Positions 1-7,489 of a stretch of 64,000 bases of DNA are shown here, in pieces. The translations under genes and the position numbers were made by a program. This DNA is from a virus. Under the pieces are notes generated by a model that saw only the letters and a list, made by a program, of their open reading frames with translations, was not told the DNA's origin and ran no database searches. The first letter of the stretch is position 1, and each line of letters begins with the position of its first letter. Where the stretch lies: the IMG/VR virus record IMGVR_UViG_3300046167_000873, positions 1-64,000 of that record. One strand, written 5' to 3'.

Positions 1-275
1 GATTTGCTGATTTTAAGACCTGAAGTAAAAAAGAACCTTGGATTAGTGCTGCCATCAGGCAAAACGACAAGTTGGCTACTTAGTACATTAAGTAATTTGC
101 CGTATATCATACCATCAACAGGATCTGTAATTTGCACAGAATCACCAGGGTTATAATTGACACCTGCTTTTTTATAGGCAAGTTTATTGGGGGTATATGC
201 AACAAAGTCTTTGTCAGCAGCAACAGAAACGTTTTCTTTCTTACGAGGTCTAGAAGTGTTTTCTTTACGAGCCAT
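1..275 (-). CDS. Hypothetical protein, 3' end outside window
   Basis: The reading frame starts at the ATG at 275, preceded by a GAGAGA ribosome-binding site, and stays open to the window edge for about 91 codons. The N-terminus is very basic (MARKENTSRPRKKEN). A segment around residues 40-90 contains NPGDSVQI and DGMIYGKLL, which look like short beta strands of an SH3-like or small-barrel fold. I do not recognise the family and the C-terminus is missing. Confidence 0.6.
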   Translation of the reverse strand, partial: MARKENTSRPRKKENVSVAADKDFVAYTPNKLAYKKAGVNYNPGDSVQITDPVDGMIYGKLLNVLSSQLVVLPDGSTNPRFFFTSGLKISK

Positions 276-333
276 GATATATCTCTCATTTATTTGTTAA
301 ATAAATTATACTCTATAACTCAGAGAAAGTACA

Positions 334-819
334 CTAAAAGATTTTATCAATAATCCGATCAATCTTCTTATTGATCTTTCGCTTTAGCTCGTAATCAGCT
401 TCACGCTTAAATGTGCTGGCGGTGTAACCAAGATATCCTTGCCGACCTTGGTGATCTGTCCTATAGATATTTTGCAGCTCTGCACGATGATCACGGTTAC
501 CGTTTTGATCGTAGATAATCCTACGTCCAGTTCTTGAGTCATACTTTGGCAAACCTGAAAGGTTGATCTGAGAAACAGAAACACCACGCATCTCTACATC
601 ACCGTTCGTACTTCTATTTGAACGTGCCGCTTCAGTTGCTGCAGCCCCTGTTGCTTCAACATTACGTTGAGCAGGTGTAGACGTATCAGTGTAGGTGGAT
701 GGCTGTGAAGCGCAACCCATAAAGTTACTAGCAATGATGATAATAACTCCAACAAATATGCCTTGTATCGCCGAATCCTTCATGCGACTTCCGAGTGTTG
801 TTTCTACATCGTCTTTCAT
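334..819 (-). CDS. Putative membrane-anchored or lipoprotein-like hypothetical protein
   Basis: I chose the ATG at 819 because a GGAGG box lies 7 bases upstream; a TTG further up sits on that box. The protein has about 161 residues. A hydrophobic stretch at residues 20-35 ends in FMGCAS, an imperfect lipobox, so it may be a lipoprotein or a type II membrane protein. A Ser/Thr/Ala-rich linker follows, then a basic tail with YDSRTGRRIIYDQNG. It sits at the 3' end of a run of small membrane-protein genes. No family recognised. Confidence 0.65.
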   Translation of the reverse strand: MKDDVETTLGSRMKDSAIQGIFVGVIIIIASNFMGCASQPSTYTDTSTPAQRNVEATGAAATEAARSNRSTNGDVEMRGVSVSQINLSGLPKYDSRTGRRIIYDQNGNRDHRAELQNIYRTDHQGRQGYLGYTASTFKREADYELKRKINKKIDRIIDKIF

Positions 820-820
820 T

Positions 821-982
821 TTAACCTCCAAAAAATGTGAAGTTTACGAAAAAATATACAGCTACCGTTGCGGCCATACTAAGAAATGAAACTACCCAAT
901 CTAAGATAGCTTCACCTGCCTTTAGCGTTCTATCTTTCATTGTAACTTTAGGTTTCTTACCGACACTAAAAGAGTCCTTCAT
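821..982 (-). CDS. Small single-pass membrane protein (53 aa)
   Basis: A 53-codon frame begins at the ATG at 982 after GAGGAAATAAAATT. The basic N-terminal half (KDSFSVGKKPKVTMKDR) precedes a hydrophobic segment at about residues 26-50 (LDWVVSFLSMAATVAVYFFV), a likely transmembrane helix. The stop overlaps the ribosome-binding site of the next gene, so the two are probably translationally coupled. Function unknown. Confidence 0.55.
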   Translation of the reverse strand: MKDSFSVGKKPKVTMKDRTLKAGEAILDWVVSFLSMAATVAVYFFVNFTFFGG

Positions 983-994
983 AATTTTATTTCC

Positions 995-1192
995 TCAGAA
1001 GATGAAAGACAGCACAAAGCCGGCAAACAGCATCCACAAAATGGTTTGAAAAATACCTGCTATAATTGCTTTACCTGTAGGCGTTGTTAAAACTTTGAAG
1101 ACACCGTATAGTACGGCACATGCCAAGAAGAACCAAACTCCTATAACAATAAATCCAAAGGTTTCCATATTTGCCATCGCTGCTTCATTCAT
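995..1192 (-). CDS. Small two-helix membrane protein
   Basis: The protein has 65 residues and two hydrophobic segments, residues 10-34 and 42-65, joined by a short polar turn containing TTPTGK. This hairpin topology fits small phage membrane proteins, including some holins, but nothing in the residues proves a lysis role. Its start overlaps the end of the upstream 53-aa gene by a few bases, so it belongs to the same operon. Confidence 0.6.
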   Translation of the reverse strand: MNEAAMANMETFGFIVIGVWFFLACAVLYGVFKVLTTPTGKAIIAGIFQTILWMLFAGFVLSFIF

Positions 1193-1195
1193 GGT

Positions 1196-1357
1196 TTAGG
1201 TCTCCATGTCTTCATCAGACGATTCAGCAACAGATTCTTGAACTGTTGCAGTTGTTTGAATCTCACTAATAATATCTGTGACTTCTGAGTAAGGGCGAGT
1301 TGCCATATACGCTAAGACACGGTTTACTAAATCAACTGGTAATACTACATTAGCCAT
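1196..1357 (-). CDS. Small hypothetical protein (53 aa)
   Basis: The frame starts at the ATG at 1357, preceded by GGATAGGAGATTAGT with a strong GGAG box. The product is acidic toward its C-terminus (ESVAESSDEDMET) with an amphipathic first half (MANVVLPVDLVNRVLAYMA). It lies tightly between two small membrane-protein genes, overlapping neither by more than a few bases. No homology recognised. Confidence 0.55.
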   Translation of the reverse strand: MANVVLPVDLVNRVLAYMATRPYSEVTDIISEIQTTATVQESVAESSDEDMET

Positions 1358-1358
1358 A

Positions 1359-1514
1359 CTAATCTCCTATCCATTCATCAAGTGCTTTTGCACCGGTTTC
1401 ATCAAATACTGTACATACAGTATAAAGCAGCGTAACTAAGTAGTAAAAAGCATCCCAAACAAGTGCTGGAATAAATACTACTGCGATACGAAGTCCCTTC
1501 AAAAATTTCTTCAT
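1359..1514 (-). CDS. Small single-pass membrane protein (51 aa)
   Basis: The frame starts at MKKFLKGLR. The upstream ATG two codons earlier is too close to the AGGG box to be favoured. A hydrophobic helix covers residues 9-37 (IAVVFIPALVWDAFYYLVTLLY), followed by a short acidic tail. It is the first gene after a TATAAATA late promoter, so it probably leads a late operon of tiny membrane proteins. Confidence 0.55.
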   Translation of the reverse strand: MKKFLKGLRIAVVFIPALVWDAFYYLVTLLYTVCTVFDETGAKALDEWIGD

Positions 1515-1523
1515 TTTCATCCC

Positions 1524-1531
1524 TATTTATA
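1524..1531 (-). promoter_or_regulatory. T4-type late promoter TATAAATA
   Basis: An exact TATAAATA on the minus strand lies about 10 bases before the likely ATG of the small membrane-protein operon. T4 late promoters of this sequence are recognised by RNA polymerase carrying gp55. The short spacing implies a very short leader, which lowers confidence. Confidence 0.55.
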
Positions 1532-1760
1532 CAATGCAACCGCGTTTATTAATAAATACTGGTAAGCTAGGGCGGTTACACACTTTAATCAAAAGCTCGA
1601 GCTTTTCATTCTGCTTCGCTGTTATGTGAGCTTTGGCTTGCTTAAGAACATCAATACCTACCGAAGACTCAAACTCCTGAATAGCGCTGTAGTCCTCATC
1701 GAGCAGTTCTACTTTGTGGTAGTTTTGCCCGATGCAGTGAACATACGAATAGCATACCAT
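1527..1760 (-). CDS. Hypothetical protein (77 aa)
   Basis: The start codon overlaps the stop of the upstream gene (TAATG), indicating translational coupling in an early operon. The protein is soluble, with a central helix-rich acidic/basic stretch (residues 25-60) and a short C-terminal segment PVFINKRGCIV. I do not recognise it. Confidence 0.6.
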   Translation of the reverse strand: MVCYSYVHCIGQNYHKVELLDEDYSAIQEFESSVGIDVLKQAKAHITAKQNEKLELLIKVCNRPSLPVFINKRGCIV

Positions 1761-1930
1761 TATTTTTCCCTCACATTATGAGTGGCGACACACACAACTT
1801 TATCATCCATACGACCATAGTTAATAACTTTGATTCGCTTTGCAGTAAAACCAACCACAACACCCTCAGCCCAAGCATCACTACCAGCACACTTAACCCA
1901 AACTTTATCACCAACCCAATATTTAAACAT
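1760..1930 (-). CDS. Small hypothetical protein, SH3-like (56 aa)
   Basis: I place the start at MFKYWVGDKV, directly after the AAGAGAGAAGATT leader shared with other early genes here; the 20 codons upstream are leader and promoter sequence. The 56 residues alternate hydrophobic and charged in short strands (VGDKVWVKC, AEGVVVGF, RIKVINYG), suggesting a small beta barrel. It is expressed from the early promoter at 1972-2001. Confidence 0.65.
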   Translation of the reverse strand: MFKYWVGDKVWVKCAGSDAWAEGVVVGFTAKRIKVINYGRMDDKVVCVATHNVREK

Positions 1931-1971
1931 AATCTTCTCTCTTTTCAAGTGGTTGCTCATTTGATGGAACC

Positions 1972-2001
1972 ATTCTACTATAGCTTTCATTAAAAGTAAA
2001 C
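1972..2001 (-). promoter_or_regulatory. Early promoter GTTTAC-N18-TAGAAT
   Basis: On the minus strand GTTTAC (1996-2001) is followed after 18 bases by TAGAAT (1972-1977), then by GGTTCCATCAAATGA, which recurs downstream of several promoters here. The elements resemble T4 early promoters, served by host sigma70. Confidence 0.8.
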
Positions 2002-2022
2002 ACTTTTTTTAAAAAAATAATA

Positions 2023-2265
2023 TTATCCTCGCTCTAACACTACGCGCCGGTGAAGTGGAGCTAGATTAAGAAACTTGTGAACTCTCTCGGCTTGCTTTGC
2101 GCAGGCTTTGTCGATTAAATCAATTTCACGCTGGGTAAGAGGTGTCATGTCACACAAGACACTTTTCTCTTGCCACGTCCACCAGTTGCTGATGCCTAGA
2201 TCAGAGATGATTAACTTTGCTGCTTCATTAGGCGTAAGTGTTGCTCCGAATAAATGCTTGATCAT
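2023..2265 (-). CDS. Hypothetical early protein (80 aa)
   Basis: The start is the ATG of MIKHLFGATL, directly after the conserved leader AAGAGAGAAAATATT. The six codons upstream (KRENI and so on) are that leader read in frame. The product is a soluble, mostly helical 80-residue protein with a Trp-rich patch (SNWWTWQEK) and a basic end. It is monocistronic, with its own early promoter. Family unknown. Confidence 0.6.
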   Translation of the reverse strand: MIKHLFGATLTPNEAAKLIISDLGISNWWTWQEKSVLCDMTPLTQREIDLIDKACAKQAERVHKFLNLAPLHRRVVLERG

Positions 2266-2310
2266 AATATTTTCTCTCTTCAATTAAGTGTTTGCTCATT
2301 TGATGTAACC

Positions 2311-2340
2311 ATTCTATAGCGGTTTTCATGAAAAGTAAAC
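2311..2340 (-). promoter_or_regulatory. Early promoter GTTTAC-N18-TAGAAT
   Basis: GTTTAC at 2335-2340 and TAGAAT at 2311-2316 are separated by 18 bases on the minus strand and sit about 46 bases upstream of the ATG at 2265. The flank matches the other early-promoter copies, including the upstream A/T run. Confidence 0.8.
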
Positions 2341-2368
2341 ACTTTTTTTAAAAAGAATTTAAACTACC

Positions 2369-2448
2369 CCTCCACAAATAAGTACACTAGCCACTTTATC
2401 AGATGTGTTCCAAACTTAATTGGACACTAGTGTACTTATTGGTGGAGG
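2369..2448. repeat. 22-bp inverted repeat with 36-base loop
   Basis: The arms 2369-2390 and 2427-2448 are reverse complements with one mismatch (CCTCCACAAATAAGTACACTAG against its partner). The loop has a weaker inner pairing of GTGTTCCAA with TTGGACAC. It lies between the end of the DUF3310-like gene and the next early promoter. No U-run follows, so it is not a simple intrinsic terminator; it could be a processed or factor-dependent 3' structure. Confidence 0.75.
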
Positions 2449-2466
2449 TGCTATGTGGTGTTGGTA

Positions 2467-2760
2467 CTACTTGAGGCCGTGTTCCTTGTCATGAATATAA
2501 AGTTGAAATAAAGCATAGTGCATTACTTTAACCAGATCCTTACGCCACTCATCAGGACCATCACCTTTCTCACCGTACCTGTCTTTGTACTTTTGTAGAT
2601 TGCCCATACAGAAACCAGTACCATGACCATCTCGAATAATAGACTCAAGTGTCTGCTTACCATTCTTTGCATAGTGCTGATCGTACGTACTGTCAATGTA
2701 TTTTTTGAACTCAGCAAGTAGTTCACCTTCACGAAACTTATAATCTATATCATCACTCAT
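2467..2760 (-). CDS. DUF3310-like nucleotide-kinase-associated protein
   Basis: I start at MSDDIDYKF, which has AAGGATT upstream and overlaps the end of the preceding gene. Around residues 45-90 the pattern GTGFCMGNLQKYKDRYGEKG followed by a WRKDL helix resembles the DUF3310 / SaV-like domain found in many phages, where a Cys-Gly-x2-KY motif is typical. That family is often named a nucleotide kinase component without firm biochemistry. The match is by eye. Confidence 0.5.
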   Translation of the reverse strand: MSDDIDYKFREGELLAEFKKYIDSTYDQHYAKNGKQTLESIIRDGHGTGFCMGNLQKYKDRYGEKGDGPDEWRKDLVKVMHYALFQLYIHDKEHGLK

Positions 2761-3364
2761 AATAATCCTTATGCTCCCCATTAAATTTAAATGAACACGG
2801 TGCTTTAATTGTCATTTGTGTATCTTCACACTCATGATCCGCTGTGTTTGGTAGTACTGTATGAACAAATAGTTGGTGGTAGTGCACACCCGAATATTGG
2901 TCTCTATGGTGTGTATTCCATCCGCTGTATATAACACCATCGCCTGGATCTGTTAAAAAGCCTTGGTATTTTTTCTTGCCGTAATCCCACACATAAATCG
3001 GCCACTCATCACCAATTTGATTAATATTGAATGACAATGAAATAGAACAACAAGGCCTATCGGTATGCGGGGTTAAAAAGTCACCATTATTGTACACGCT
3101 ACTGAACCAATATGTCAGTATTAAATCAGGGTGGATATACGTTTTCATTTGCTCGAATAACTCTAAAGCAAGCTCCTTCAATACTGGCGGTTTATGGACC
3201 TGTATTGCTTTGCCTACAGTCCAATCATCAGATGGTTCAGCTTTTTGTTCATCTAACCACTTTAGGTGTTGTTCATCGATATGCAACAACCTTTCTCGGT
3301 CTTTAATCATGCCTTGTATTTTGCATTGATTAAGATCCACGTAGTCGTGTAATTCCGTAATCAT
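2753..3364 (-). CDS. 2OG-Fe(II) oxygenase, prolyl-hydroxylase-like
   Basis: The 203-residue protein has the double-stranded beta-helix signature of 2-oxoglutarate/Fe(II) oxygenases: HTDR at residues 100-103 (the HxD iron motif), then PGDGVIYSGWNTHHRDQ with the distal histidine at about 152-153. Family members hydroxylate protein or small-molecule substrates. This type, with a late PGD-x-IY-x-G strand, resembles prolyl 4-hydroxylase-like proteins of marine T4-like phages. It overlaps the downstream gene by 8 bases. The substrate cannot be read, but the phage also encodes a collagen-like protein with Pro in Y positions. Confidence 0.7.
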   Translation of the reverse strand: MITELHDYVDLNQCKIQGMIKDRERLLHIDEQHLKWLDEQKAEPSDDWTVGKAIQVHKPPVLKELALELFEQMKTYIHPDLILTYWFSSVYNNGDFLTPHTDRPCCSISLSFNINQIGDEWPIYVWDYGKKKYQGFLTDPGDGVIYSGWNTHHRDQYSGVHYHQLFVHTVLPNTADHECEDTQMTIKAPCSFKFNGEHKDYYE

Positions 3365-3365
3365 A

Positions 3366-3563
3366 TTAGTCTATCTCTTGTATATCCACGATAGTCGCTT
3401 TAATAATATCTTCATATGTTCCATTGTCTTTTAATAGAATATATCGATCGCTCTGTGAACATGAATTATATATTACCTTATGACCGCTAACTTCAAGAAG
3501 TTTTCCAGTCTTCCAGTGCTTAAACTTTACCTTTATTTTTTGCTCGCTATTTAAATGCATCAA
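3366..3563 (-). CDS. Hypothetical protein (65 aa)
   Basis: The gene overlaps the 3' end of gp41 by 17 bases and its stop abuts the oxygenase start, so it is in the gp41 operon. The protein is a small, beta-rich sequence (KVKFKHWKTGKLLEVSGHKVIY). No known family. Confidence 0.6.
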   Translation of the reverse strand: MMHLNSEQKIKVKFKHWKTGKLLEVSGHKVIYNSCSQSDRYILLKDNGTYEDIIKATIVDIQEID

Positions 3564-4950
3564 ATATACCCTTATCTATCTTCTCTGATTTTAAGCCTGC
3601 ACCGAATGCTGTATTATCCATAACTGGGCCAGTATCTTGAAATGATTCTGACATCTCAGGTTGATACTCTGCATCAAATAATTTCATTTTTGATCTGTCG
3701 ATACCCACCGTAAACTTTCTGTAGACGTCAGTGGGTCCGTATCTGTTTTTGAGTTGTTTGATTTTAAGTTGTCCGAGCTCTTCGAGTTCTTCTGAAGATA
3801 TAGCGGCAAACATAAAGTCGGCCGTGGCGGGCAACCCGAAGGATTCTGATGTATTTGTGAGGTCGACGTCCGAAGACGAGTAGCCCTCTCTATTTGTTTG
3901 CGTTGCTGTAAAGATCGGTAAGTTAAATTCAACGGCGAGTCCCCTTAATTCTTCTGCAATATTTTTAATTATAGTATAGCTGTTTGCAGTACTACCAGCT
4001 CTTATTCTCGATGAATTACAAAGGTTAATGTAATCGATATAAACTATATCAGGAGTAAAGTCTTTCTTAATTTTAAGCTCATTAAGTAGATGCCTGAAAT
4101 GACCTGCGTTGACGCTAGATGTAGGATATTCCTTAACGATAAGTTTTCCAGTTGTTTTATCTCTGATCTTCTTCATTTTTTTATTGTACGAATCATATGG
4201 TAATACTTCAAGATCATCTAAAGCTATATCTAAAAGATTTGCATCAATACGTTCTGAAATACGTTCTTCTGCCATTTCCAAAGTGATATATAAAACATTG
4301 CTACCAGCCATAAGATTTGCAGCAGCAAAATGACACATCATCAATGACTTACCGACTGCTGTACCAGCAAGAATAACATTTAAAGTTTTTCTTGGTATAC
4401 CGTTCCTTGTAATAACATTGAATAATTCTAAGTCAAATGGTATTCTTTCAATTTTTTGATGATAGAAGTCGTAGCGTTCATCACTATCTTCTAAGAAATC
4501 GTGACCGATAGACGTATCAAATGACACGCTTAAAGCTTTACTTAATATTTCAGGTAGCGCTCCACGTTCTTTGTCAGACTTCCCATCAATGACTTTTATA
4601 GATTCCATGATTGCATTGTAAATGGCTTTATCTTGTATATACTTTTCAGATACTTCCATTAACCAATCGAAATCTTGAGTTATATCTTCTTTTGCAATCG
4701 AAACAAGAAACTTAACTGTGTCTTTGTATAAACCATCATTTATTTCTAAGTCGTCAAGCTCAACTTTACAAGCCGACGGCGTTATGCACTTATTAAATTT
4801 CTCAAAGTAGTTTGTAACTAAATTATATACAATCTTTTCTTCGGGTTTTGCAAAATATTCTTCCTTTAAGAATGGAATTATGTGTCTAACATACACTTCA
4901 TTTTTAAATAAATTGGTGAATATAGTTTGTTCAATTGTTATCGATTGCAT
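3547..4950 (-). CDS. 41: Replicative DNA helicase gp41 (DnaB family)
   Basis: The 467-residue protein matches the T4 gp41 length (475). The N-terminal helical domain (1-150) is followed by a RecA-like core with Walker A AGTAVGKS near 193-200, Walker B VYIDYINL near 280, and DnaB-type ATATQTN near 350. gp41 unwinds DNA ahead of the gp43 polymerase and partners with primase gp61. Its position next to uvsX follows T4 order, though two unrelated metabolic genes intervene here. Confidence 0.93.
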   Translation of the reverse strand: MQSITIEQTIFTNLFKNEVYVRHIIPFLKEEYFAKPEEKIVYNLVTNYFEKFNKCITPSACKVELDDLEINDGLYKDTVKFLVSIAKEDITQDFDWLMEVSEKYIQDKAIYNAIMESIKVIDGKSDKERGALPEILSKALSVSFDTSIGHDFLEDSDERYDFYHQKIERIPFDLELFNVITRNGIPRKTLNVILAGTAVGKSLMMCHFAAANLMAGSNVLYITLEMAEERISERIDANLLDIALDDLEVLPYDSYNKKMKKIRDKTTGKLIVKEYPTSSVNAGHFRHLLNELKIKKDFTPDIVYIDYINLCNSSRIRAGSTANSYTIIKNIAEELRGLAVEFNLPIFTATQTNREGYSSSDVDLTNTSESFGLPATADFMFAAISSEELEELGQLKIKQLKNRYGPTDVYRKFTVGIDRSKMKLFDAEYQPEMSESFQDTGPVMDNTAFGAGLKSEKIDKGIFDAFK

Positions 4951-5525
4951 TTAATATTCTCTTTCATTTCTTGTACGAGTTTATATGGATGTCTATGTTG
5001 CATAGTCATTTGTGGTATTTCAATGTGTTGAGGAAGCTCCATTATATGCCAGATCATATCGTGTACTTGTTCCCATGTACAACCTGGAATTCCATCTTCA
5101 TCTTCATTATCTTTAGTCTCAAAATCGTGCCCTGTTATGTATCCCAGATTGAGCGTGGTGATACGGCATTTAACCTTTGAGTTGTATGTTAGGCTGTTTG
5201 ACATATGATCCAGAGCGGCTTTCTGAGCGCCGTAGATATGATCTTGTGAGAGGTTTGGGAATGCAGCTCTTGAAGAAATATTAATAATGAGTTTTTCTGG
5301 ATTGTCTGCCCATGCATTGGCCAGTTTTTCCAGTATAAGCACTTGATCAATATCACGGTGAGCCTGATTAATGAATACCTCCCATGGGTAATCATCATAA
5401 TCTTTCATCCTTAGTACATCTGCAATTCGTAAATAATCTGGATACATTCCACTAAATGTATAACCAATCCCGCCACAGCCTGTAATACCTATACTGCCAG
5501 ATCTATTATATTGCTCAGGAACCAT
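4938..5525 (-). CDS. Short-chain dehydrogenase/reductase-like protein
   Basis: The protein has 195 residues, short for an SDR (usual about 250). GITGCGGIG near residues 13-21 fits the Rossmann nucleotide-binding loop; NISSRAAF near 100 and YGAQKAAL near 118 supply the Ser and YxxxK catalytic residues. SDRs carry out NAD(P)H-dependent carbonyl/alcohol chemistry, often on sugars. It overlaps gp41 and the radical SAM gene on either side, so the two metabolic genes are translationally linked to replication genes. The substrate is unknown. Confidence 0.75.
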   Translation of the reverse strand: MVPEQYNRSGSIGITGCGGIGYTFSGMYPDYLRIADVLRMKDYDDYPWEVFINQAHRDIDQVLILEKLANAWADNPEKLIINISSRAAFPNLSQDHIYGAQKAALDHMSNSLTYNSKVKCRITTLNLGYITGHDFETKDNEDEDGIPGCTWEQVHDMIWHIMELPQHIEIPQMTMQHRHPYKLVQEMKENIKCNR

Positions 5526-6393
5526 TTAATATCTCCATTGATTTTCTTCCAAATAAATTACCTTTGACCGAACACTTGTTGCATGGTGATTTAGATCGGT
5601 CGCCACTTCCTAAACGATTTCTGATTTTTTTCATTTCTTTAGATAACCATACATCTTTCACTGATTGTTGAATAAGATTTCCAACAACAATTTCTTTGCC
5701 CCAATCGTTAGAGCAGAATAAAACATCGCCATTCCAATCTACGAACATTTTGTAGAATGGATAATAACAAGGCGTACCTTCTAGTTCTTTAACAGTGGCT
5801 TCGTCATCGCCTAACCAATCAATGTTTCCCCCACGGTTGTTTAGATGCAAACCATAATCGTCTTGAGAATAATGTGCTCTATAACTCCACTTAGATGCAT
5901 CAACGTCTTGCATAACAGTATCAAAGTGGAGTTGTTGATGTAAACCATCATATAAGTTTATGTACAAAAAATCAAGTCCATAGTTGTATAGTCTTTCAAC
6001 AACGCTCGGATCTAACCGATCACCATTCGTATTACATTCTAAAGTTGCTTTTGGTAAACATATTCTAAAGGCCCTGATAATCTCATCAAATTGAGGATTC
6101 AATAAGTTTTCACTATAACCAGAAAATGAGATTTTACCACTATAATCTATTTCTGCTAGATTTTCTGCAATATACATTGCACCCATCACAGTCATATTTA
6201 AATTACGGTTAGGATATACTTTAGGATCATGTCTTGGGCAGAATACACATGTGCGGTTACACAACTCTGTCGTATTAATTTCAACAGTAAGAATAGAGCT
6301 AAGTGGATCTGTTAAATCCACTTTTTCGAAATGCTCTGACTCTTGCTGTTTCCTATAGTCTAAGAAAGAATCTTTATCCTGCAATGAAGTCAT
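5515..6393 (-). CDS. Radical SAM protein with SPASM-like C-terminus
   Basis: The cluster motif CNRTCVFC near residues 42-49 is CxxxCxxC, the [4Fe-4S] ligand set of radical SAM enzymes. A C-terminal Cys set (CYYPF, CSNDWG, CNKC) with VGNLIQQSVKDVW is typical of SPASM-type auxiliary cluster domains. Such enzymes use S-adenosylmethionine to start radical reactions on peptides, sugars or nucleotides. It is 292 residues, overlaps uvsX by 20 bases upstream and the SDR by 11 bases downstream. The substrate is unknown; sugar or peptide modification is possible. Confidence 0.85.
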   Translation of the reverse strand: MTSLQDKDSFLDYRKQQESEHFEKVDLTDPLSSILTVEINTTELCNRTCVFCPRHDPKVYPNRNLNMTVMGAMYIAENLAEIDYSGKISFSGYSENLLNPQFDEIIRAFRICLPKATLECNTNGDRLDPSVVERLYNYGLDFLYINLYDGLHQQLHFDTVMQDVDASKWSYRAHYSQDDYGLHLNNRGGNIDWLGDDEATVKELEGTPCYYPFYKMFVDWNGDVLFCSNDWGKEIVVGNLIQQSVKDVWLSKEMKKIRNRLGSGDRSKSPCNKCSVKGNLFGRKSMEILNGS

Positions 6394-7429
6394 CTATTTC
6401 ATCATCTTCTATAATAGATCCTCGAGCAACAGTATATGTTTTTTCTACATAGTCAGCAAATGCCTTGCTGTTAAGTATTTCATTCCAAAACGTAGGATTG
6501 TTTGTTTCTTTAGCACGAAACTTCTTTTCATCTACTTCACCGCTTTCTGTGTTGACTTTTGAATACCAACCGTTTGATGGTTTAATGACAAATCCACCCG
6601 CCATCGCTATCTCAAGTAAACCTGACCATTTATTGATACCATGTTCTTTCGTAACATTAACTGGTATCTTTGATTTCTCTAATGCGTAACGTGATTTTTC
6701 TACATTGATAATAAAGTTATATCCAACAACGTCTTTGCCTTCTTTCTCTTGCTGACGACCAATGATATAGATGTTATCAGCGCTGTAGTAAACACCAGTT
6801 CCACCTGATACAACAGACTTTGAATACATTTCCATTGTTTGGTATGTATGGTTCACAACAACCATAGGAATATCTTTCAATGATAGTATTGGTGTAGCGA
6901 TACGGAAAAGTGATTTTAATATTTTTGCACGAGTCATATCAGCAGCACTATTACCTTCTTCTGCATCTTTAATTTCTTTTGCTGACGCAAGGTTTCCTAC
7001 TGAATCAACAACAATAATAACCTTATCCTTTTTATCAATTGCATTTAATTGATTGGATAGATCAGTTCTTAGTTGTTCAATATTTGTGATTGGGGTATGG
7101 ATGACGCGTTCCATATCAATACCAAAAGATTCGAAGTATGCTGGTGGTGTTCCAAATTCAGAATCATAGAAAAGCATCACGCCATCTTTGTGTTTGTCAA
7201 GATACGCCTTTGCCATTAAAAGACTAAACATTGTTTTGAAATGCTTTGACGGACCTGCCCAGATGGTAAGTCCAGATGTAAGACCACCAGTGAGTGTACC
7301 AGACAAAGCAATGTTTACTGCTGGTACATCTGTTAGGATATTGTCTTTGCCGTTAAAGACATCTGATTCTAGTATTGGTGCAGTTTCTTTGATAGTAGTA
7401 CTGGCAGTCAACTTCTTAAGTAAGCTCAT
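6374..7429 (-). CDS. uvsX: UvsX recombinase (RecA family)
   Basis: The 351-residue protein carries the phage RecA-like Walker A WAGPSKHFKTMF near residues 58-69, Walker B KVIIVVDSVGNLAS near 140, and the MVVVNHTY and GGTGVYYSAD segments seen in T4 UvsX (391 aa). UvsX forms filaments on gp32-coated ssDNA, loaded by UvsY, to drive strand exchange and recombination-dependent replication. An early promoter lies just upstream. Confidence 0.93.
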   Translation of the reverse strand: MSLLKKLTASTTIKETAPILESDVFNGKDNILTDVPAVNIALSGTLTGGLTSGLTIWAGPSKHFKTMFSLLMAKAYLDKHKDGVMLFYDSEFGTPPAYFESFGIDMERVIHTPITNIEQLRTDLSNQLNAIDKKDKVIIVVDSVGNLASAKEIKDAEEGNSAADMTRAKILKSLFRIATPILSLKDIPMVVVNHTYQTMEMYSKSVVSGGTGVYYSADNIYIIGRQQEKEGKDVVGYNFIINVEKSRYALEKSKIPVNVTKEHGINKWSGLLEIAMAGGFVIKPSNGWYSKVNTESGEVDEKKFRAKETNNPTFWNEILNSKAFADYVEKTYTVARGSIIEDDEIDDFIAG

Positions 7430-7458
7430 TCACTTTCTCCAATAAATGTGTATTGCTA

Positions 7459-7488
7459 ATCATATAATGTTTTAGGTATTTTGTAAAC
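7459..7488 (-). promoter_or_regulatory. Early promoter upstream of uvsX
   Basis: GTTTAC at 7483-7488 and TATGAT at 7459-7464 are 18 bases apart on the minus strand, 30 bases before the uvsX ATG. The -10 has one mismatch to TATAAT. It lies in the only intergenic gap in this stretch. Confidence 0.7.
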
Positions 7489-7489
7489 T

